A DNA stretch of 64,000 nt from Variovorax flavidus. GTDB taxonomy: Bacteria > Pseudomonadota > Gammaproteobacteria > Burkholderiales > Burkholderiaceae_C. The stretch is taken from positions 248,001-312,000 of the forward strand of contig NZ_JASZYE010000003.1 in NCBI RefSeq assembly GCF_030317145.1, given 5' to 3'. Positions 16,299 through 25,341 of the stretch are shown piece by piece. Position 1 is the first letter of the stretch, and every line of letters begins with the position of its first letter. The notes beneath the pieces were generated by a model, which ran no database searches, was not told the DNA's origin, and saw only the letters and a list, made by a program, of their open reading frames with translations. Position numbers and translations under genes: made by a program.

Positions 16299-17309
16299 TC
16301 AGGCGAGTTCGCGCAGACGCACGTGGCCCCGTTGATCCGCCATCGACCGCGCGAGCAGCTTGACCAGTGAATGCACCGTGTCGATGTGCGGCGTGGGCGT
16401 GTCGGTGAGGCGCGCCAGTTCGACCACGGCGCCCACCAGCGCATCGATCTCCGGGGCGCGTCCCGCTTCCACGTCCTGCAGCATGGAGGTCTTGTGCTTG
16501 CCGACTTTCTCGGCGCCGGCAATGCGCTTTTCAAGTGACACGCGGAACTCGATGCCCAGCTTGCCGGCAACGGCCTGCGCCTCTTTCATCATCGCAGTGG
16601 CCAGTTCCCGCGAGGGCGGAAACTGGCAGATGTCGACCAGCGTCGCATGCGAGAGGCTGCTGATCGGATTGAAGGTCAGGTTGCCCCACAGCTTGAGCCA
16701 TATCTCGGAGCGGATGTTGTCGAGCACCGGGGCCTTGAACCCGGCACCTGTCAGGCAGGCCGAGACGCGATTCACGCGCTCGCTCGACGACCCGTCGAGT
16801 TCGCCCACGGGAAAGCGATCGCCCTCGATGTGCCTGACGACTCCCGGCGCCAGCAGTTCCGAGGCCGGATACACCACGCAGCCGATGACCCGCTCGGCCG
16901 GGATCTTCGCGGCGACCCTTCCGTCGGGATCGACGCTGCGGACCGGCGAGCCCTCGAGCGCGCCACCGTGCTTGTGGAAGTACCAGAACGGTATGCCGTT
17001 CTGCATCGTCACGACCACGGTGTCCGGGCCGAACAGTCTCGGAACGTCGTCGGCCACCGCTTCGACCTGGTGCGCCTTCATGGCGAGGATGACGACGTCC
17101 TGCGGGCCGGCCTCGTCGTAGCGGTCGGTGGCCTTGACGTTGCGCGCCACCTCCTCCGCGCCGTCGTGCGCGATGAGCTTGAAGCCGTTGCGTGCAATGG
17201 CCTCCAGGTTGGCGCCGCGCACGATGAAGGTGACGTCCTCGCCGGCGAGCGCGAGCTTCGCGCCGACGAGTCCCCCGATGGCGCCCGCGCCGATCACAGC
17301 AATCTTCAT
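16299..17309 (-). CDS. 2-dehydropantoate 2-reductase family protein (PanE-like)
   Basis: This is an NADPH-dependent reductase of the ketopantoate-reductase fold, 336 residues. It has an N-terminal Rossmann motif IGAGAIGGLVGAKLALAG, the catalytic lysine in LAMKAHQVEAV, the conserved Asn in TMQNGIPFWYF and the helical C-terminal domain (EIWLKLWGNLTFNPISSLSH). It is somewhat longer than E. coli PanE (303 residues). Its place between an FAH-family gene and a LysR gene in a catabolic operon suggests reduction or oxidation of a 2-oxo/2-hydroxy acid and not coenzyme A synthesis; this is inference. Confidence 0.82.
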   Translation of the reverse strand: MKIAVIGAGAIGGLVGAKLALAGEDVTFIVRGANLEAIARNGFKLIAHDGAEEVARNVKATDRYDEAGPQDVVILAMKAHQVEAVADDVPRLFGPDTVVVTMQNGIPFWYFHKHGGALEGSPVRSVDPDGRVAAKIPAERVIGCVVYPASELLAPGVVRHIEGDRFPVGELDGSSSERVNRVSACLTGAGFKAPVLDNIRSEIWLKLWGNLTFNPISSLSHATLVDICQFPPSRELATAMMKEAQAVAGKLGIEFRVSLEKRIAGAEKVGKHKTSMLQDVEAGRAPEIDALVGAVVELARLTDTPTPHIDTVHSLVKLLARSMADQRGHVRLRELA

Positions 17310-17343
17310 GTCGATTCTCAGTAGTTGAATCTCTGTGGCGGGC

Positions 17344-18111
17344 TCACTCGAAGTAGTTGCCCAGCTTGCCGATGCCGTCGATCTCGACCTCGATCAGGCT
17401 GCCGGACTTCATCGACCCGACGCCGATCGATGTGCCGCACAGGATGACGTCCCCGGGATGCAGCGTCATGTCGTAGGAGATCAGGCTGACCAGTCGCGGC
17501 ACCGGGAAGCGCATGTCGCTGATCGGGTAGTCCTGGCGGACTTCGCCGTTGAGCCGGGTCGTCACCGTGAGCTTCGACGGATCGAGCCCGGTGGCGACCA
17601 CCGGGCCCATGGGGCAGAAGGTGTCGAAGCCCTTGGCACGCACCCATTGTGGAAAGGATGCATCGCGGTGCAGGATGTCGGCCGCCGTCACGTCGTTCGA
17701 GCAGGTGTAGCCGAACACGTGGTCCAGCGCATCGGCTTCGGCGACCGCCGTGCAGACCTTGCCGATGACGATGCCGAGCTCGCCCTCGAACACGATCTTT
17801 CTCTCGCCCTGCGGCTTGCGAATGAGTTCGCCGTGCGCCAGGTACGAGTTGGGCGCCTTCAGCAGGTACAGCGGCTCCAGCGGCACCGGCAGGCCCAGCT
17901 TCTCGCCGAGCGCATGGAAGTTGTTCCACAACGCGATGACCTTGCTCGGCTCGGTGGGTGTGCGCAGCCGCAGGTCGGCAAGGGCCAGCACGCGGCCCGT
18001 GGGCTCGCAAGCGCCGAACATGTCGCCCCGGTGCTCCCGGACCTGATCGCCATGCAGTGTGCCGAAGCCTGTCTTGCCGGCGTGGTCGAAACGGAGCCAT
18101 TGGTGGTGCAT
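17344..18111 (-). CDS. Fumarylacetoacetate hydrolase (FAH) family protein
   Basis: This 255-residue enzyme has the FAH fold, used by hydrolases, decarboxylases and isomerases of beta-dicarbonyl or 2-oxo acids. The metal-binding core is visible as FEGELGIVIGK near residue 110 and YTCSNDVTAADILHRDASFP. KGFDTFCPMGPVVAT and LHPGDVILCGTSIGVG follow as in the family. It begins 9 bases after the sucD-like stop. The reaction cannot be assigned; oxaloacetate decarboxylase or acylpyruvase activity is known for close folds. Confidence 0.82.
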   Translation of the reverse strand: MHHQWLRFDHAGKTGFGTLHGDQVREHRGDMFGACEPTGRVLALADLRLRTPTEPSKVIALWNNFHALGEKLGLPVPLEPLYLLKAPNSYLAHGELIRKPQGERKIVFEGELGIVIGKVCTAVAEADALDHVFGYTCSNDVTAADILHRDASFPQWVRAKGFDTFCPMGPVVATGLDPSKLTVTTRLNGEVRQDYPISDMRFPVPRLVSLISYDMTLHPGDVILCGTSIGVGSMKSGSLIEVEIDGIGKLGNYFE

Positions 18112-18120
18112 GTCGCGTCC

Positions 18121-19020
18121 TCAGTCGAAGGGGAGGTAGTCCGGCATGACGAGCGACGCCAGCAGCTTGCCGATCTCCGCCGGGTTGTGCGTGACGTGAA
18201 TGCCGCATTGCTTCATCAGCGCCATCTTTTCTTCCGCGCTTCCGTTGACGCTGGTGGCGATGGCGCCCGTGTCGCCCGCGCGCCAGTGCGGCGGCGCAGC
18301 CGCGCCGGCGACGAAGCCGACGACCGGCTTGCGCATGTGCTCGCGGATCCAGCACGCGCATTGCTCCTCGGTGTCGCCGCCGATCTCGCCGACCATGATC
18401 ACCGCGTCGGTGCGGGGGTCGTCGTTGAACATCTTCAGCACGTCGACGAGTTGGAGCCCGCCAGGCAGGTCGCCCCCGATGCCGACCACGGTCGACTGCC
18501 CGATGCCGAAGCTCCTGAGCTGGCTGGCTGCTTCATGGGCCAGCGTGCCCGAGCGCGACACGATGCCGATGCGGCCTCTCTGGTGGATGTCGCTGGGCAT
18601 GATGCCGATCTTGATTTCGTCGGGCGTGATGAGGCCCGGGCAGTTCGGCCCGAGCAGCAGCGTCCGGCTGCCCTTGAGCCGCCCGAGCGTGCGGATCATG
18701 TCGCGGACCGGGATGCCCTCCGTGACACAGATGACCAGGTCCAGCTCGGCATCGATCGCTTCGTCGATCGCCGCGGCGGCCAGGTCCGGCGGCGTGTAGA
18801 TGACGGAGACCGTGGCGCCGGTCGCGGCACGGGCATCCCTCACCGTCGCGAAGACCGGGACGCCATCGAAGAACTCGCCCGCGTGGTCCGCGCTCACGCC
18901 GGCGACGAAGCACTTCCTGCCGTTGCCGTAGGCGCGGCACAGGGTCGTGTGAAAGCGCCCCGTCTCGCAGGCAATGCCCTGGGTCATCACCAGCGTGCGC
19001 TTGTTGACGAGGATCGACAT
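18121..19020 (-). CDS. SucD-like acyl-CoA ligase alpha subunit, phosphohistidine replaced by Asp
   Basis: The 299-residue protein aligns with the succinyl-CoA synthetase alpha subunit: TLLLGPNCPGLITPDEIKIG, GRIGIVSRSGTLAHEA, VGEIGGDTEEQ and FVAGAAAPPHWRAG are all present. In active enzymes the last motif ends R-M-G-H-A-G-A-I and its His carries the phosphoryl group (His246 in E. coli). Here it reads R-A-G-D-T-G-A-I, so residue 250 is Asp (codon GAC, complement of 18271-18273). Either the mechanism differs or the subunit has another role. It begins one base after the sucC-like stop. Confidence 0.85.
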   Translation of the reverse strand: MSILVNKRTLVMTQGIACETGRFHTTLCRAYGNGRKCFVAGVSADHAGEFFDGVPVFATVRDARAATGATVSVIYTPPDLAAAAIDEAIDAELDLVICVTEGIPVRDMIRTLGRLKGSRTLLLGPNCPGLITPDEIKIGIMPSDIHQRGRIGIVSRSGTLAHEAASQLRSFGIGQSTVVGIGGDLPGGLQLVDVLKMFNDDPRTDAVIMVGEIGGDTEEQCACWIREHMRKPVVGFVAGAAAPPHWRAGDTGAIATSVNGSAEEKMALMKQCGIHVTHNPAEIGKLLASLVMPDYLPFD

Positions 19021-19021
19021 C

Positions 19022-20236
19022 TCAGATCTTTCGCCGGGCCGCGGTCACGACCAGCTCCGCGGCCTCGGCCATGCCGTTCGCGTTCATGACCGGGAGGCCC
19101 GACTCCGCGAGGATGGCCCTGCCGAGCTTTTCGTCCGTCCCCCGCATGTGCACCACCAGCGGCACCGTCCGCCCGGCCTTGCGGATCGCGGCGATCACGC
19201 CATGGGCGATCACGTCGCAGGACGTGACGCCGCCGAAGATGCTGAGGAGGATGGCCTGCACCCTGGGATGCGTCGACATCCATTCGAATGCCTCGGACAA
19301 CTTCCCGTCGGTCGCGGCGCTGCCCACGTCATGGAAGCTCGCCGGGGTCCCGCCGTAGAACCGGATCATGTCCATCGTCGCCATCGTCAGGCCCGGTCCG
19401 TTGACGATGCAGCCGATGTTGCCGTCCGCCGCTTCGAATTCCGCGGGGTCTTCTTCGTCGCGATCGCGCATCGCCGCGATGGCGGGTTGGCGGAACAGCG
19501 CGTTCGAGTCGAAGTCGAAACTGGCGTCCAGCGCAATCAGGCGGCCCTCGCGGGTCAGCACCAGCGGATCGATCTCCAGGCGCGACGCATCGCTCGCGTC
19601 GAAGGCCTGGTAGAGGTTCCGCAGGAGGACATTCGCCTCTGCGATCGACTTGCCTGCAAGGCCGATGTCCCGCGCGAGGGCATCCGCGTCGGCTGCCTTC
19701 AGGCCTTTGGCCGGATCGATCAGCAGCTTGTGGACCTTCTCCGGCAACGAGGCTGCCTTCTCCCGAAGCTCGATGCCCGCCTGTCCCGACGCCATCACTG
19801 CCACGCAGCCGGACTCGCGGTCCACCGCCATGCCGAGGTAGAGCTTCTTCCCGATCTCGACGCCCTCCTCCACCAGCAGGCGTTTCACGACGCGGCCTTC
19901 GGGGCCCGTCTGCTGCGTCCTCAGCGCCGAGCCGAGCAAGCCCTCCGCGTGCCGCCGGACGTCGGCGACCGACCAGGCCTGCTTCACACCGCCTGCCTTG
20001 CCACGGCCACGCACGTGCATCTGCGCCTTGACCACCCAGGCCCTGCCGCCGAGGCGGGTGGCAGCCTCCGCGGCTTCGTCGGCCGACGAACACGGCAGGC
20101 CGCGCGGCGTGGCAACACCGTACTTCCGCAGCAACTCCTTGGCCTGGTATTCGTGGATGGTCATCACTTTCCGGAACGGGCGACCAGAGGTCGTCGTCCG
20201 GAAAGCTTCAGACACCGCGGATTCCTGAACTGTCAC
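19022..20236 (-). CDS. SucC-like acyl-CoA ligase beta subunit (ATP-grasp)
   Basis: The protein aligns with the ATP-grasp beta subunit of succinyl-CoA and malate-CoA ligases: IHEYQAKELLRKYGVATPRG, VVKAQMHVRGRGKAGGVK, LEIDPLVLTREG, VNGPGLTMATMDMIRFYGG and LLSIFGGVTSCDVIAHG. The start is taken as the GTG at 20236, because AAGGAG lies 6 bases upstream in the leader sequence tcaaggagaca that also precedes oxc. Homologues usually start at the later ATG (20164, MTIHEYQAK), where the ribosome-binding site is poorer. With the GTG the protein is 404 residues, otherwise 380. It heads the operon sucC-sucD-FAH-panE-lysR, directly behind the frc genes. Confidence 0.82.
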   Translation of the reverse strand: MTVQESAVSEAFRTTTSGRPFRKVMTIHEYQAKELLRKYGVATPRGLPCSSADEAAEAATRLGGRAWVVKAQMHVRGRGKAGGVKQAWSVADVRRHAEGLLGSALRTQQTGPEGRVVKRLLVEEGVEIGKKLYLGMAVDRESGCVAVMASGQAGIELREKAASLPEKVHKLLIDPAKGLKAADADALARDIGLAGKSIAEANVLLRNLYQAFDASDASRLEIDPLVLTREGRLIALDASFDFDSNALFRQPAIAAMRDRDEEDPAEFEAADGNIGCIVNGPGLTMATMDMIRFYGGTPASFHDVGSAATDGKLSEAFEWMSTHPRVQAILLSIFGGVTSCDVIAHGVIAAIRKAGRTVPLVVHMRGTDEKLGRAILAESGLPVMNANGMAEAAELVVTAARRKI

Positions 20237-20376
20237 TACTGTCTCCTTGAGTCGAACTGGGACTAACGGTCAACTGTAGGAATCTGCAGAAATAATTGAT
20301 AGTTAAAGAATTCTTTGCAGAGCATTACGCAAGAGTTATGCATGAGGGGTCATTGCTCTGCCCGATGGCTGATGAC
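20237..20376. promoter_or_regulatory. AT-rich promoter region of the sucC-like operon
   Basis: This 140-base gap between the frc stop and the sucC-like start is far more AT-rich than its surroundings. It contains a perfect 12-bp palindrome AAAGAATTCTTT (20305-20316). On the minus strand it also has TTGACCGTTAGTCC (complement of 20260-20273), a half-match to the TTGAC-N4-GTCAA sites found near oxc and tctC. A separate promoter for the operon is likely. Confidence 0.5.
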
Positions 20377-21624
20377 TCAGATCACGCGCTCTTCGCGCAA
20401 TGCCTCGATCTGCGACTGGCTGTAGCCGAGTTGCGCGAGCACCTCTGCCGTGTGCTCGCCCAGCAGCGGCGAGCGCTTCACGTGCGTCGGGCTGTCGGAC
20501 ATCTTGATGGGGTTGCCCACCGTCAGGTAGCGGCCGCGCGTCGGATGGTCGACCTCCACGATGGTTCCGCTTTCGCGCAACGACTCGTCTTCGGCGATCT
20601 CCTTCATCGACAGGATGGGGCCGCACGGAATGTCGTAGGCGTTGAGGATGTCCATGGCCTCGAGCTTGTCCTTGGTCATCGTCCACTTCTCGATGCGCGC
20701 AAAGATGGGCTTCAGGTGCAACAGCCGCGCAGCCGGCGTGGCATAGGCCTCGTCGGTGATCCAGCCCTCCTCGCCGATGACCTTGCACACCGCGGGCCAC
20801 ACGGCCGCTTGCGTGATGAAGTAGATGTAGGCGTTGGGATCGGTCTCCCAGCCCTTGCACTTGAGGATCGAGCCCGGCTGGCCGCCGCCCGATGCATTGC
20901 CGGCGCGCGGCACGGCTTCGCCGAAGGTGCCGTCCGGGTACTGCGGGTACTCGTGCATCGTCCCGGTGCGTTCCAGCCGCTGCTGGTCGCGCAGCTTGAC
21001 GCGGCACAGGTTCAGCACAGCGTCCTGCATCGGCGCCAGCACCTTCTGCCCGCGCCCGGTGTTGTGCCGCTGGAGCAGCGCCGCCAGGATGCCCAGCGCC
21101 AGGTGCAGGCCGGTGCCGCTGTCGCCGATCTGGGCGCCGGTGACCATCGGCGGACCGTCGTCGAAGCCCGAAGTCGACGCCGAACCGCCGGCGCACTGCG
21201 CCACGTTCTCGTACACCTTGCAGTCCTGGTACTTGCCCGGGCCGAAGCCCTTCACCGAGGCCACCACCATCCTCGGGTTGAGTTCATGGATGCGCTCCCA
21301 CGTGAAGCCCATCCGGTCGAGCGCGCCGGGCGCGAAGTTCTCCACCAGCACGTCGCAGTGCTTGATCAGGGTCTCCAGCACCTCCCGTCCCTTGGGCTTC
21401 TTGGTGTCGACCGTGATCGAGCGCTTGTTGTGGTTGAGCATCGTGAAGTAGAGGCTGTCCACGTCCGGAATGTCGCGCAGCTGTCCGCGGGTGGCGTCGC
21501 CCTCGCCGGCCCGCTCGACCTTGATCACGTCGGCGCCGAACCAGGCCAGCAACTGCGTGCAGGTCGGACCTGACTGGACGTGGGTGAAATCAAGGATTCG
21601 ATAGCCTTCCAGCGCTTTGCTCAT
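20377..21624 (-). CDS. frc: Formyl-CoA:oxalate CoA-transferase, class III (CaiB/BaiF) – paralogue 1
   Basis: This is predicted to move CoA from formyl-CoA to oxalate, giving oxalyl-CoA for Oxc. The 415-residue protein follows YfdW/Frc closely: [38 protein letters not shown], the catalytic aspartate in [13 protein letters not shown] (Asp168), and AYIYF. The mobile glycine loop, normally GGGGQP, reads NASGGGQPG here, with one Gly replaced by Ser. A second frc (22193-23452) lies in the same operon, separated by a PAS gene. The two differ at many positions, so this copy may accept another acid such as a formyl, acetyl or succinyl partner. Confidence 0.85.
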   Translation of the reverse strand: MSKALEGYRILDFTHVQSGPTCTQLLAWFGADVIKVERAGEGDATRGQLRDIPDVDSLYFTMLNHNKRSITVDTKKPKGREVLETLIKHCDVLVENFAPGALDRMGFTWERIHELNPRMVVASVKGFGPGKYQDCKVYENVAQCAGGSASTSGFDDGPPMVTGAQIGDSGTGLHLALGILAALLQRHNTGRGQKVLAPMQDAVLNLCRVKLRDQQRLERTGTMHEYPQYPDGTFGEAVPRAGNASGGGQPGSILKCKGWETDPNAYIYFITQAAVWPAVCKVIGEEGWITDEAYATPAARLLHLKPIFARIEKWTMTKDKLEAMDILNAYDIPCGPILSMKEIAEDESLRESGTIVEVDHPTRGRYLTVGNPIKMSDSPTHVKRSPLLGEHTAEVLAQLGYSQSQIEALREERVI

Positions 21625-21659
21625 ACGGGGGTCTCCGGTCTCTGTCTCTGTGGTTTTGC

Positions 21660-22097
21660 CTAGTGATCCGCCGCCGCCAATCCTTCGAGTTCCGCCAGGC
21701 GTTTGCGAAGCGCGCGCTCGTCTTGGAAGCGTTGGGTCTCGTCACGAATGACAGCCACGACCGCGCTCACAGCCCCCTCGGGCGTGAAGAGCATGGCCAC
21801 CGTGAAAGCGATGGACATCGAGCGCCCGTCCTTGTGCGTGGCCGGTACGCGCAGCAGGTCATTGCCGTATTTCGTGGTGCCAGTATCCATGGCCTTGTGA
21901 TAGCCGTCCCAGTGCCGCTGTCGCAAACGTTCCGGCGTGATGAGGTCGAGCGAGCGGCCGAGCGCCTCGCTCTCCGTGTAGCCGAACATGCGCTCGGCAC
22001 CCGCGTTCCACAGCGTGATGGCGCCACTGGCGTCGGACGCGATGATCGCGTCGCCCACCGCCGCGATGAGTGCCTGGCAGTCGATGTTCGTGTTCAT
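21660..22097 (-). CDS. Stand-alone PAS-domain protein
   Basis: This 145-residue protein is a single PAS fold and nothing else. [20 protein letters not shown] and [20 protein letters not shown] form the N-terminal half, and [20 protein letters not shown] plus a PAC-like end ([20 protein letters not shown]) complete it. A short coiled-coil tail follows, with no kinase, HTH or GGDEF output. The ATG at 22097 is chosen for the PAS boundary; a Gly/Ala-rich upstream frame lacks homology. It is encoded between two frc genes in the oxc operon. It may sense a ligand or redox state and act on a partner protein; this is inference. Confidence 0.8.
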   Translation of the reverse strand: MNTNIDCQALIAAVGDAIIASDASGAITLWNAGAERMFGYTESEALGRSLDLITPERLRQRHWDGYHKAMDTGTTKYGNDLLRVPATHKDGRSMSIAFTVAMLFTPEGAVSAVVAVIRDETQRFQDERALRKRLAELEGLAAADH

Positions 22098-22192
22098 GGG
22101 GCTGGCTCCTTTTTCTTCATTCAAACGAAAACGGCACCCATCGCGGGTGCCGCCCAAGGACACATCGACCGTGCGACGACGTGTCCCGGCGG

Positions 22193-23452
22193 TCACACCG
22201 CCTTCGTTGAGCGCAACTCGCTGATCTGCGAGCTGCTGTAGCCCAGCTCGGCGAGGACTTCGTCAGTGTGCTCGCCCAGCAGCGGCGAAGCCGTGATCTC
22301 GGGCTTCAGGTCCGAGAACTTGATCGGGCTGCCCACGGTGTAGTAGCTGCCGCGTTCCTTGTGCGGCACTTCGACGATCGAGCCGCTGGCACGCAGCGAC
22401 GGGTCGTGCAGCAGTTCCTTCATGGTCAGCACCGGCGCGCAGGGGATGTCGAACTTGCGCAGGATGTCCACCGCCTCGAACTTGGTCTTGTCGGCCAGCC
22501 ATCCCTCGATGGTCGCGAAGATGTCGGTGATGTGCGGCTGGCGCGCCTTGGGCGTCATGTAGTCGGGGTCGGTCTTCCACTCGGGCTTGCCGATGGCATC
22601 GCAGATCGGCGCCCATGCGTGCCCTTGCACGGTGAAGTAGATGTACGCATTGGGATCGGTCTCCCAGCCCTTGCACTTGAGCACCCAGCCCGGCTGGCCG
22701 CCCCCGCCTGCATTGCCGCCGCGTGGCACGACGTCGCTGAAGGTTCCATGGGGGTACTGCGGGTACTCCTCCAGATAGCCGAGTTTGTCCAGGCGCAGCT
22801 GATCCCGCATCTTCACGCGGCAGAGGTTGAGCACGGCGTCCTGCATCGCGCAGGCCACGCGCTGGCCCTTGCCGGTCTGCTCGCGGCCAATGATGGCGGT
22901 CAGGATGCCGATGGCGAGATGCATGCCCGTGTTGCTGTCGCCCAGGGCGGCGGCGCTCACGGTCGGCGGGCCGTCCCAGAAGCCAGTGGTCGAGGCCGCG
23001 CCGCCAGCGCACTGCGCGACGTTCTCATAGACCTTGAGGTCGTCGTAGTGGTGCCCGTCGCTGAATCCCTTGACCGAGGCGACGATCATCTTGGGGTTGA
23101 GCTCCTGGATGCGCTCCCATGTGAAGCCCATGCGGTCCAGCGCGCCGGGGCCGAAGTTCTCCACGAGCACATCCGACTCGCGGATCAGCTTCTCCAGCAC
23201 GAGCTTCCCTTCCGGCTGCTTGGTGTCCAGCGTCAGCGAGCGCTTGTTGCTGTTGAGCATGGTGAAGTACAGCGCATCGACGTCCGGGATGTCGCGCAGT
23301 TGCGTGCGCGTGACGTCGCCGGAGCCCGGGCGCTCGACCTTGATCACGTCCGCACCGAACCAGGCGAGCATCTGGGTGCACGCCGGCCCGGCCTGCACGT
23401 GGGTGAAGTCGATGATCTTGATGTTGCTCAGTGGTTTGTGGTTGCTGCTCAT
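22193..23452 (-). CDS. frc: Formyl-CoA:oxalate CoA-transferase – paralogue 2
   Basis: This 419-residue class III CoA-transferase is the closer match to characterised oxalate Frc/YfdW enzymes. It has [38 protein letters not shown], the catalytic Asp in [12 protein letters not shown] (about Asp172) and the intact glycine loop NAGGGGQPG. The ATG at 23452 has AGGAG 9 bases upstream, while an in-frame GTG at 23458 would be too close to it. It follows oxc by 28 bases, giving the order oxc-frc-PAS-frc. With Oxc it forms the oxalate cycle in which formyl-CoA is regenerated and formate and CO2 are released. Confidence 0.9.
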   Translation of the reverse strand: MSSNHKPLSNIKIIDFTHVQAGPACTQMLAWFGADVIKVERPGSGDVTRTQLRDIPDVDALYFTMLNSNKRSLTLDTKQPEGKLVLEKLIRESDVLVENFGPGALDRMGFTWERIQELNPKMIVASVKGFSDGHHYDDLKVYENVAQCAGGAASTTGFWDGPPTVSAAALGDSNTGMHLAIGILTAIIGREQTGKGQRVACAMQDAVLNLCRVKMRDQLRLDKLGYLEEYPQYPHGTFSDVVPRGGNAGGGGQPGWVLKCKGWETDPNAYIYFTVQGHAWAPICDAIGKPEWKTDPDYMTPKARQPHITDIFATIEGWLADKTKFEAVDILRKFDIPCAPVLTMKELLHDPSLRASGSIVEVPHKERGSYYTVGSPIKFSDLKPEITASPLLGEHTDEVLAELGYSSSQISELRSTKAV

Positions 23453-23480
23453 GTTCACGATCTCCTGGGTTTGACTTGAA

Positions 23481-25220
23481 TTACTTCTTCTTCGCCGCGC
23501 TGGGGTTCAGACTGGTGATGCGACCGCTCTCGGTGCCGGCGGTCTCGTCGATCACGGCGTTGATCAGCGTGGGCTTGCCGGAAGCGATGGCTTCGGCCAG
23601 GCCGCGCTGCAGTTCGTCCGCGGTCGTGGCGTTCACGCCGACGCCGCCGAAGGCTTCCATCAGCTTGTCGTAGCGCGCGTTCTTGACGAACACGGTCGGC
23701 GCAACATCCGCGCCGCCGCTGGCGTTGACATCGGTGCCGCGGTAGACCCCGTTGTTGTTGAAGACGACGACGCAGACCGGCAGGTTGTAGCGGCAGATCG
23801 TTTCCACCTCCATGCCGCTGAAGCCGAAGGCGCTGTCCCCCTCGATGGCGATCACCGGCTTGCCGGTCACCACCGCCGCGGCGACGGCAAAGCCCATGCC
23901 GATGCCCATGATTCCCCAGGTGCCCACATCGAGGCGCTTGCGCGGCTCGTACATGTCGACAATGCTGCGGGCGAAGTCCAGCGTGTTGGCGCCCTCGTTG
24001 ACGACGATGGCGTCGGGCCGCGCCTTCACCGCATCGCGGATCACGCTCAGCGCGCTCTGGAAGTTCATCGGCGAGGGCCGGGCCGCCAGGGTCACAGCCA
24101 TCTTCGACAGGTTCTTGTCCTTGCGCTCGTCGATCGCGGCGGTCCAATCGGCCGGAGGCTTGGCCCAGCCGCTGCCCATGCCCGCGAGCAGCGCCGCGAC
24201 GCAGGAGCCGATGTCACCGATCACCGGCGCGGCAATGGCGACGTTGCTGTCGATTTCCGTCGGCGCGATGTCGACCTGGATGAACTGCTTCGGCCCGCCC
24301 CAGGTCTTGCCCTTGCCGTGCGACAGCAGCCAGTTGAGGCGTGCGCCGATCAGCATCACGACGTCGGCTTCCTGCAGGACGTAGGAGCGCGCGGCCGCGG
24401 CGGATTGCGCATGCGTATCCGGCAGCAGGCCCTTGGCCATCGACATCGGCAGGTAGGGGATGCCGGTCTGCTCGACCAGCGCGCGGATGTCGGCATCGGC
24501 CTGCGCATAGGCGGCCCCCTTGCCCAGAAGGATCAGGGGCTTCTTCGCCGACTTGAGCAGGTCGAGTGCGCGCCGCACTGCGTCGGTCGCAGGAATCTGC
24601 CGGGGCGCGGGGTCGACCACGCGGATCAACGACCTCTGGCCGGCGCCAGCCTCCATGGTCTGGGCAAACAGCTTTGCGGGCAGGTCCAGGTAGACACCGC
24701 CCGGCCGGCCCGACACCGCGGCGCGGATGGCCCGCGCGATGCCGACGCCGATGTCCTGCGCGTGCAGCACCCGGTAGGCGGCCTTGCACAGCGGCTTGGC
24801 AATGGCAAGCTGGTCCATCTCCTCGTAGTCGCCCTGCTGCAGGTCGACGATCTCGCGTTCGCTCGACCCGCTGATCAGGATCATCGGGAAGCAATTGGTG
24901 GTGGCATTGGCCAGCGCCGTCAGGCCGTTGAGAAAGCCCGGCGCGGAAACAGTGAGGCAGATCCCCGGCTTCTGCGTGAGGAAGCCCGCGGCTGCCGCCG
25001 CATTGCCCGCATGCTGCTCGTGGCGGAACGAAATGACCCGGATGCCTTCGGCCTGCGCCATGCGGGTGAGGTCGGTGATCGGGATGCCGGGCAATCCGAA
25101 GATCGTGTCGATACCGTTGAGCTTGAGCGCATCGATGACCAGGTGGAATCCGTCGATCGTCGTCGGTTCTTCTTGTTCTTGCGAGGTTGCCGGCGGGGTG
25201 GCCAGGACAGCGGACATCAT
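23481..25220 (-). CDS. oxc: Oxalyl-CoA decarboxylase
   Basis: This thiamine-diphosphate enzyme is predicted to decarboxylate oxalyl-CoA to formyl-CoA. The 579-residue protein fits the family length (about 565-570). The catalytic glutamate region is [16 protein letters not shown] (Glu68), the N-terminal Pyr domain includes [20 protein letters not shown], and [12 protein letters not shown] is typical of Oxc. The ThDP/Mg motif runs from [11 protein letters not shown] near residue 461 to [16 protein letters not shown] precedes the start. It is the first gene of oxc-frc-PAS-frc and is divergent from an FNR-type regulator. A TTGAC-N4-GTCAA palindrome lies about 72 bases upstream. Confidence 0.92.
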   Translation of the reverse strand: MMSAVLATPPATSQEQEEPTTIDGFHLVIDALKLNGIDTIFGLPGIPITDLTRMAQAEGIRVISFRHEQHAGNAAAAAGFLTQKPGICLTVSAPGFLNGLTALANATTNCFPMILISGSSEREIVDLQQGDYEEMDQLAIAKPLCKAAYRVLHAQDIGVGIARAIRAAVSGRPGGVYLDLPAKLFAQTMEAGAGQRSLIRVVDPAPRQIPATDAVRRALDLLKSAKKPLILLGKGAAYAQADADIRALVEQTGIPYLPMSMAKGLLPDTHAQSAAAARSYVLQEADVVMLIGARLNWLLSHGKGKTWGGPKQFIQVDIAPTEIDSNVAIAAPVIGDIGSCVAALLAGMGSGWAKPPADWTAAIDERKDKNLSKMAVTLAARPSPMNFQSALSVIRDAVKARPDAIVVNEGANTLDFARSIVDMYEPRKRLDVGTWGIMGIGMGFAVAAAVVTGKPVIAIEGDSAFGFSGMEVETICRYNLPVCVVVFNNNGVYRGTDVNASGGADVAPTVFVKNARYDKLMEAFGGVGVNATTADELQRGLAEAIASGKPTLINAVIDETAGTESGRITSLNPSAAKKK

Positions 25221-25255
25221 GTCTCCTTGAGTTCAAAACCGTGTGTCGTGGCAGG

Positions 25256-25261
25256 ACTATC
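25256..25261 (-). promoter_or_regulatory. Candidate -10 element of oxc
   Basis: GATAGT on the minus strand matches TATAAT at four of six positions. It would place a start site near 25249, about 42 bases from the centre of the palindrome at 25284-25299. That is the spacing at which FNR-type activators normally work, and no good -35 box is present. Confidence 0.4.
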
Positions 25262-25283
25262 ATTCGGCGTCCCCTGTCCGGCC

Positions 25284-25299
25284 GTTGACCTCGGTCAAC
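25284..25299. promoter_or_regulatory. FNR-type palindrome GTTGACC-TC-GGTCAAC
   Basis: This perfect inverted repeat with 7-bp arms fits TTGAC-N4-GTCAA, close to the FNR consensus TTGAT-N4-ATCAA. It lies in the 121-base gap between oxc and the divergent regulator. The same core TTGACC-NN-GGTCAA recurs upstream of tctC (30113-30126). Confidence 0.75.
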
Positions 25300-25341
25300 T
25301 TTCGGAAAATCAGAACGCGGGGAAAACCCCACGAGAGCGAA

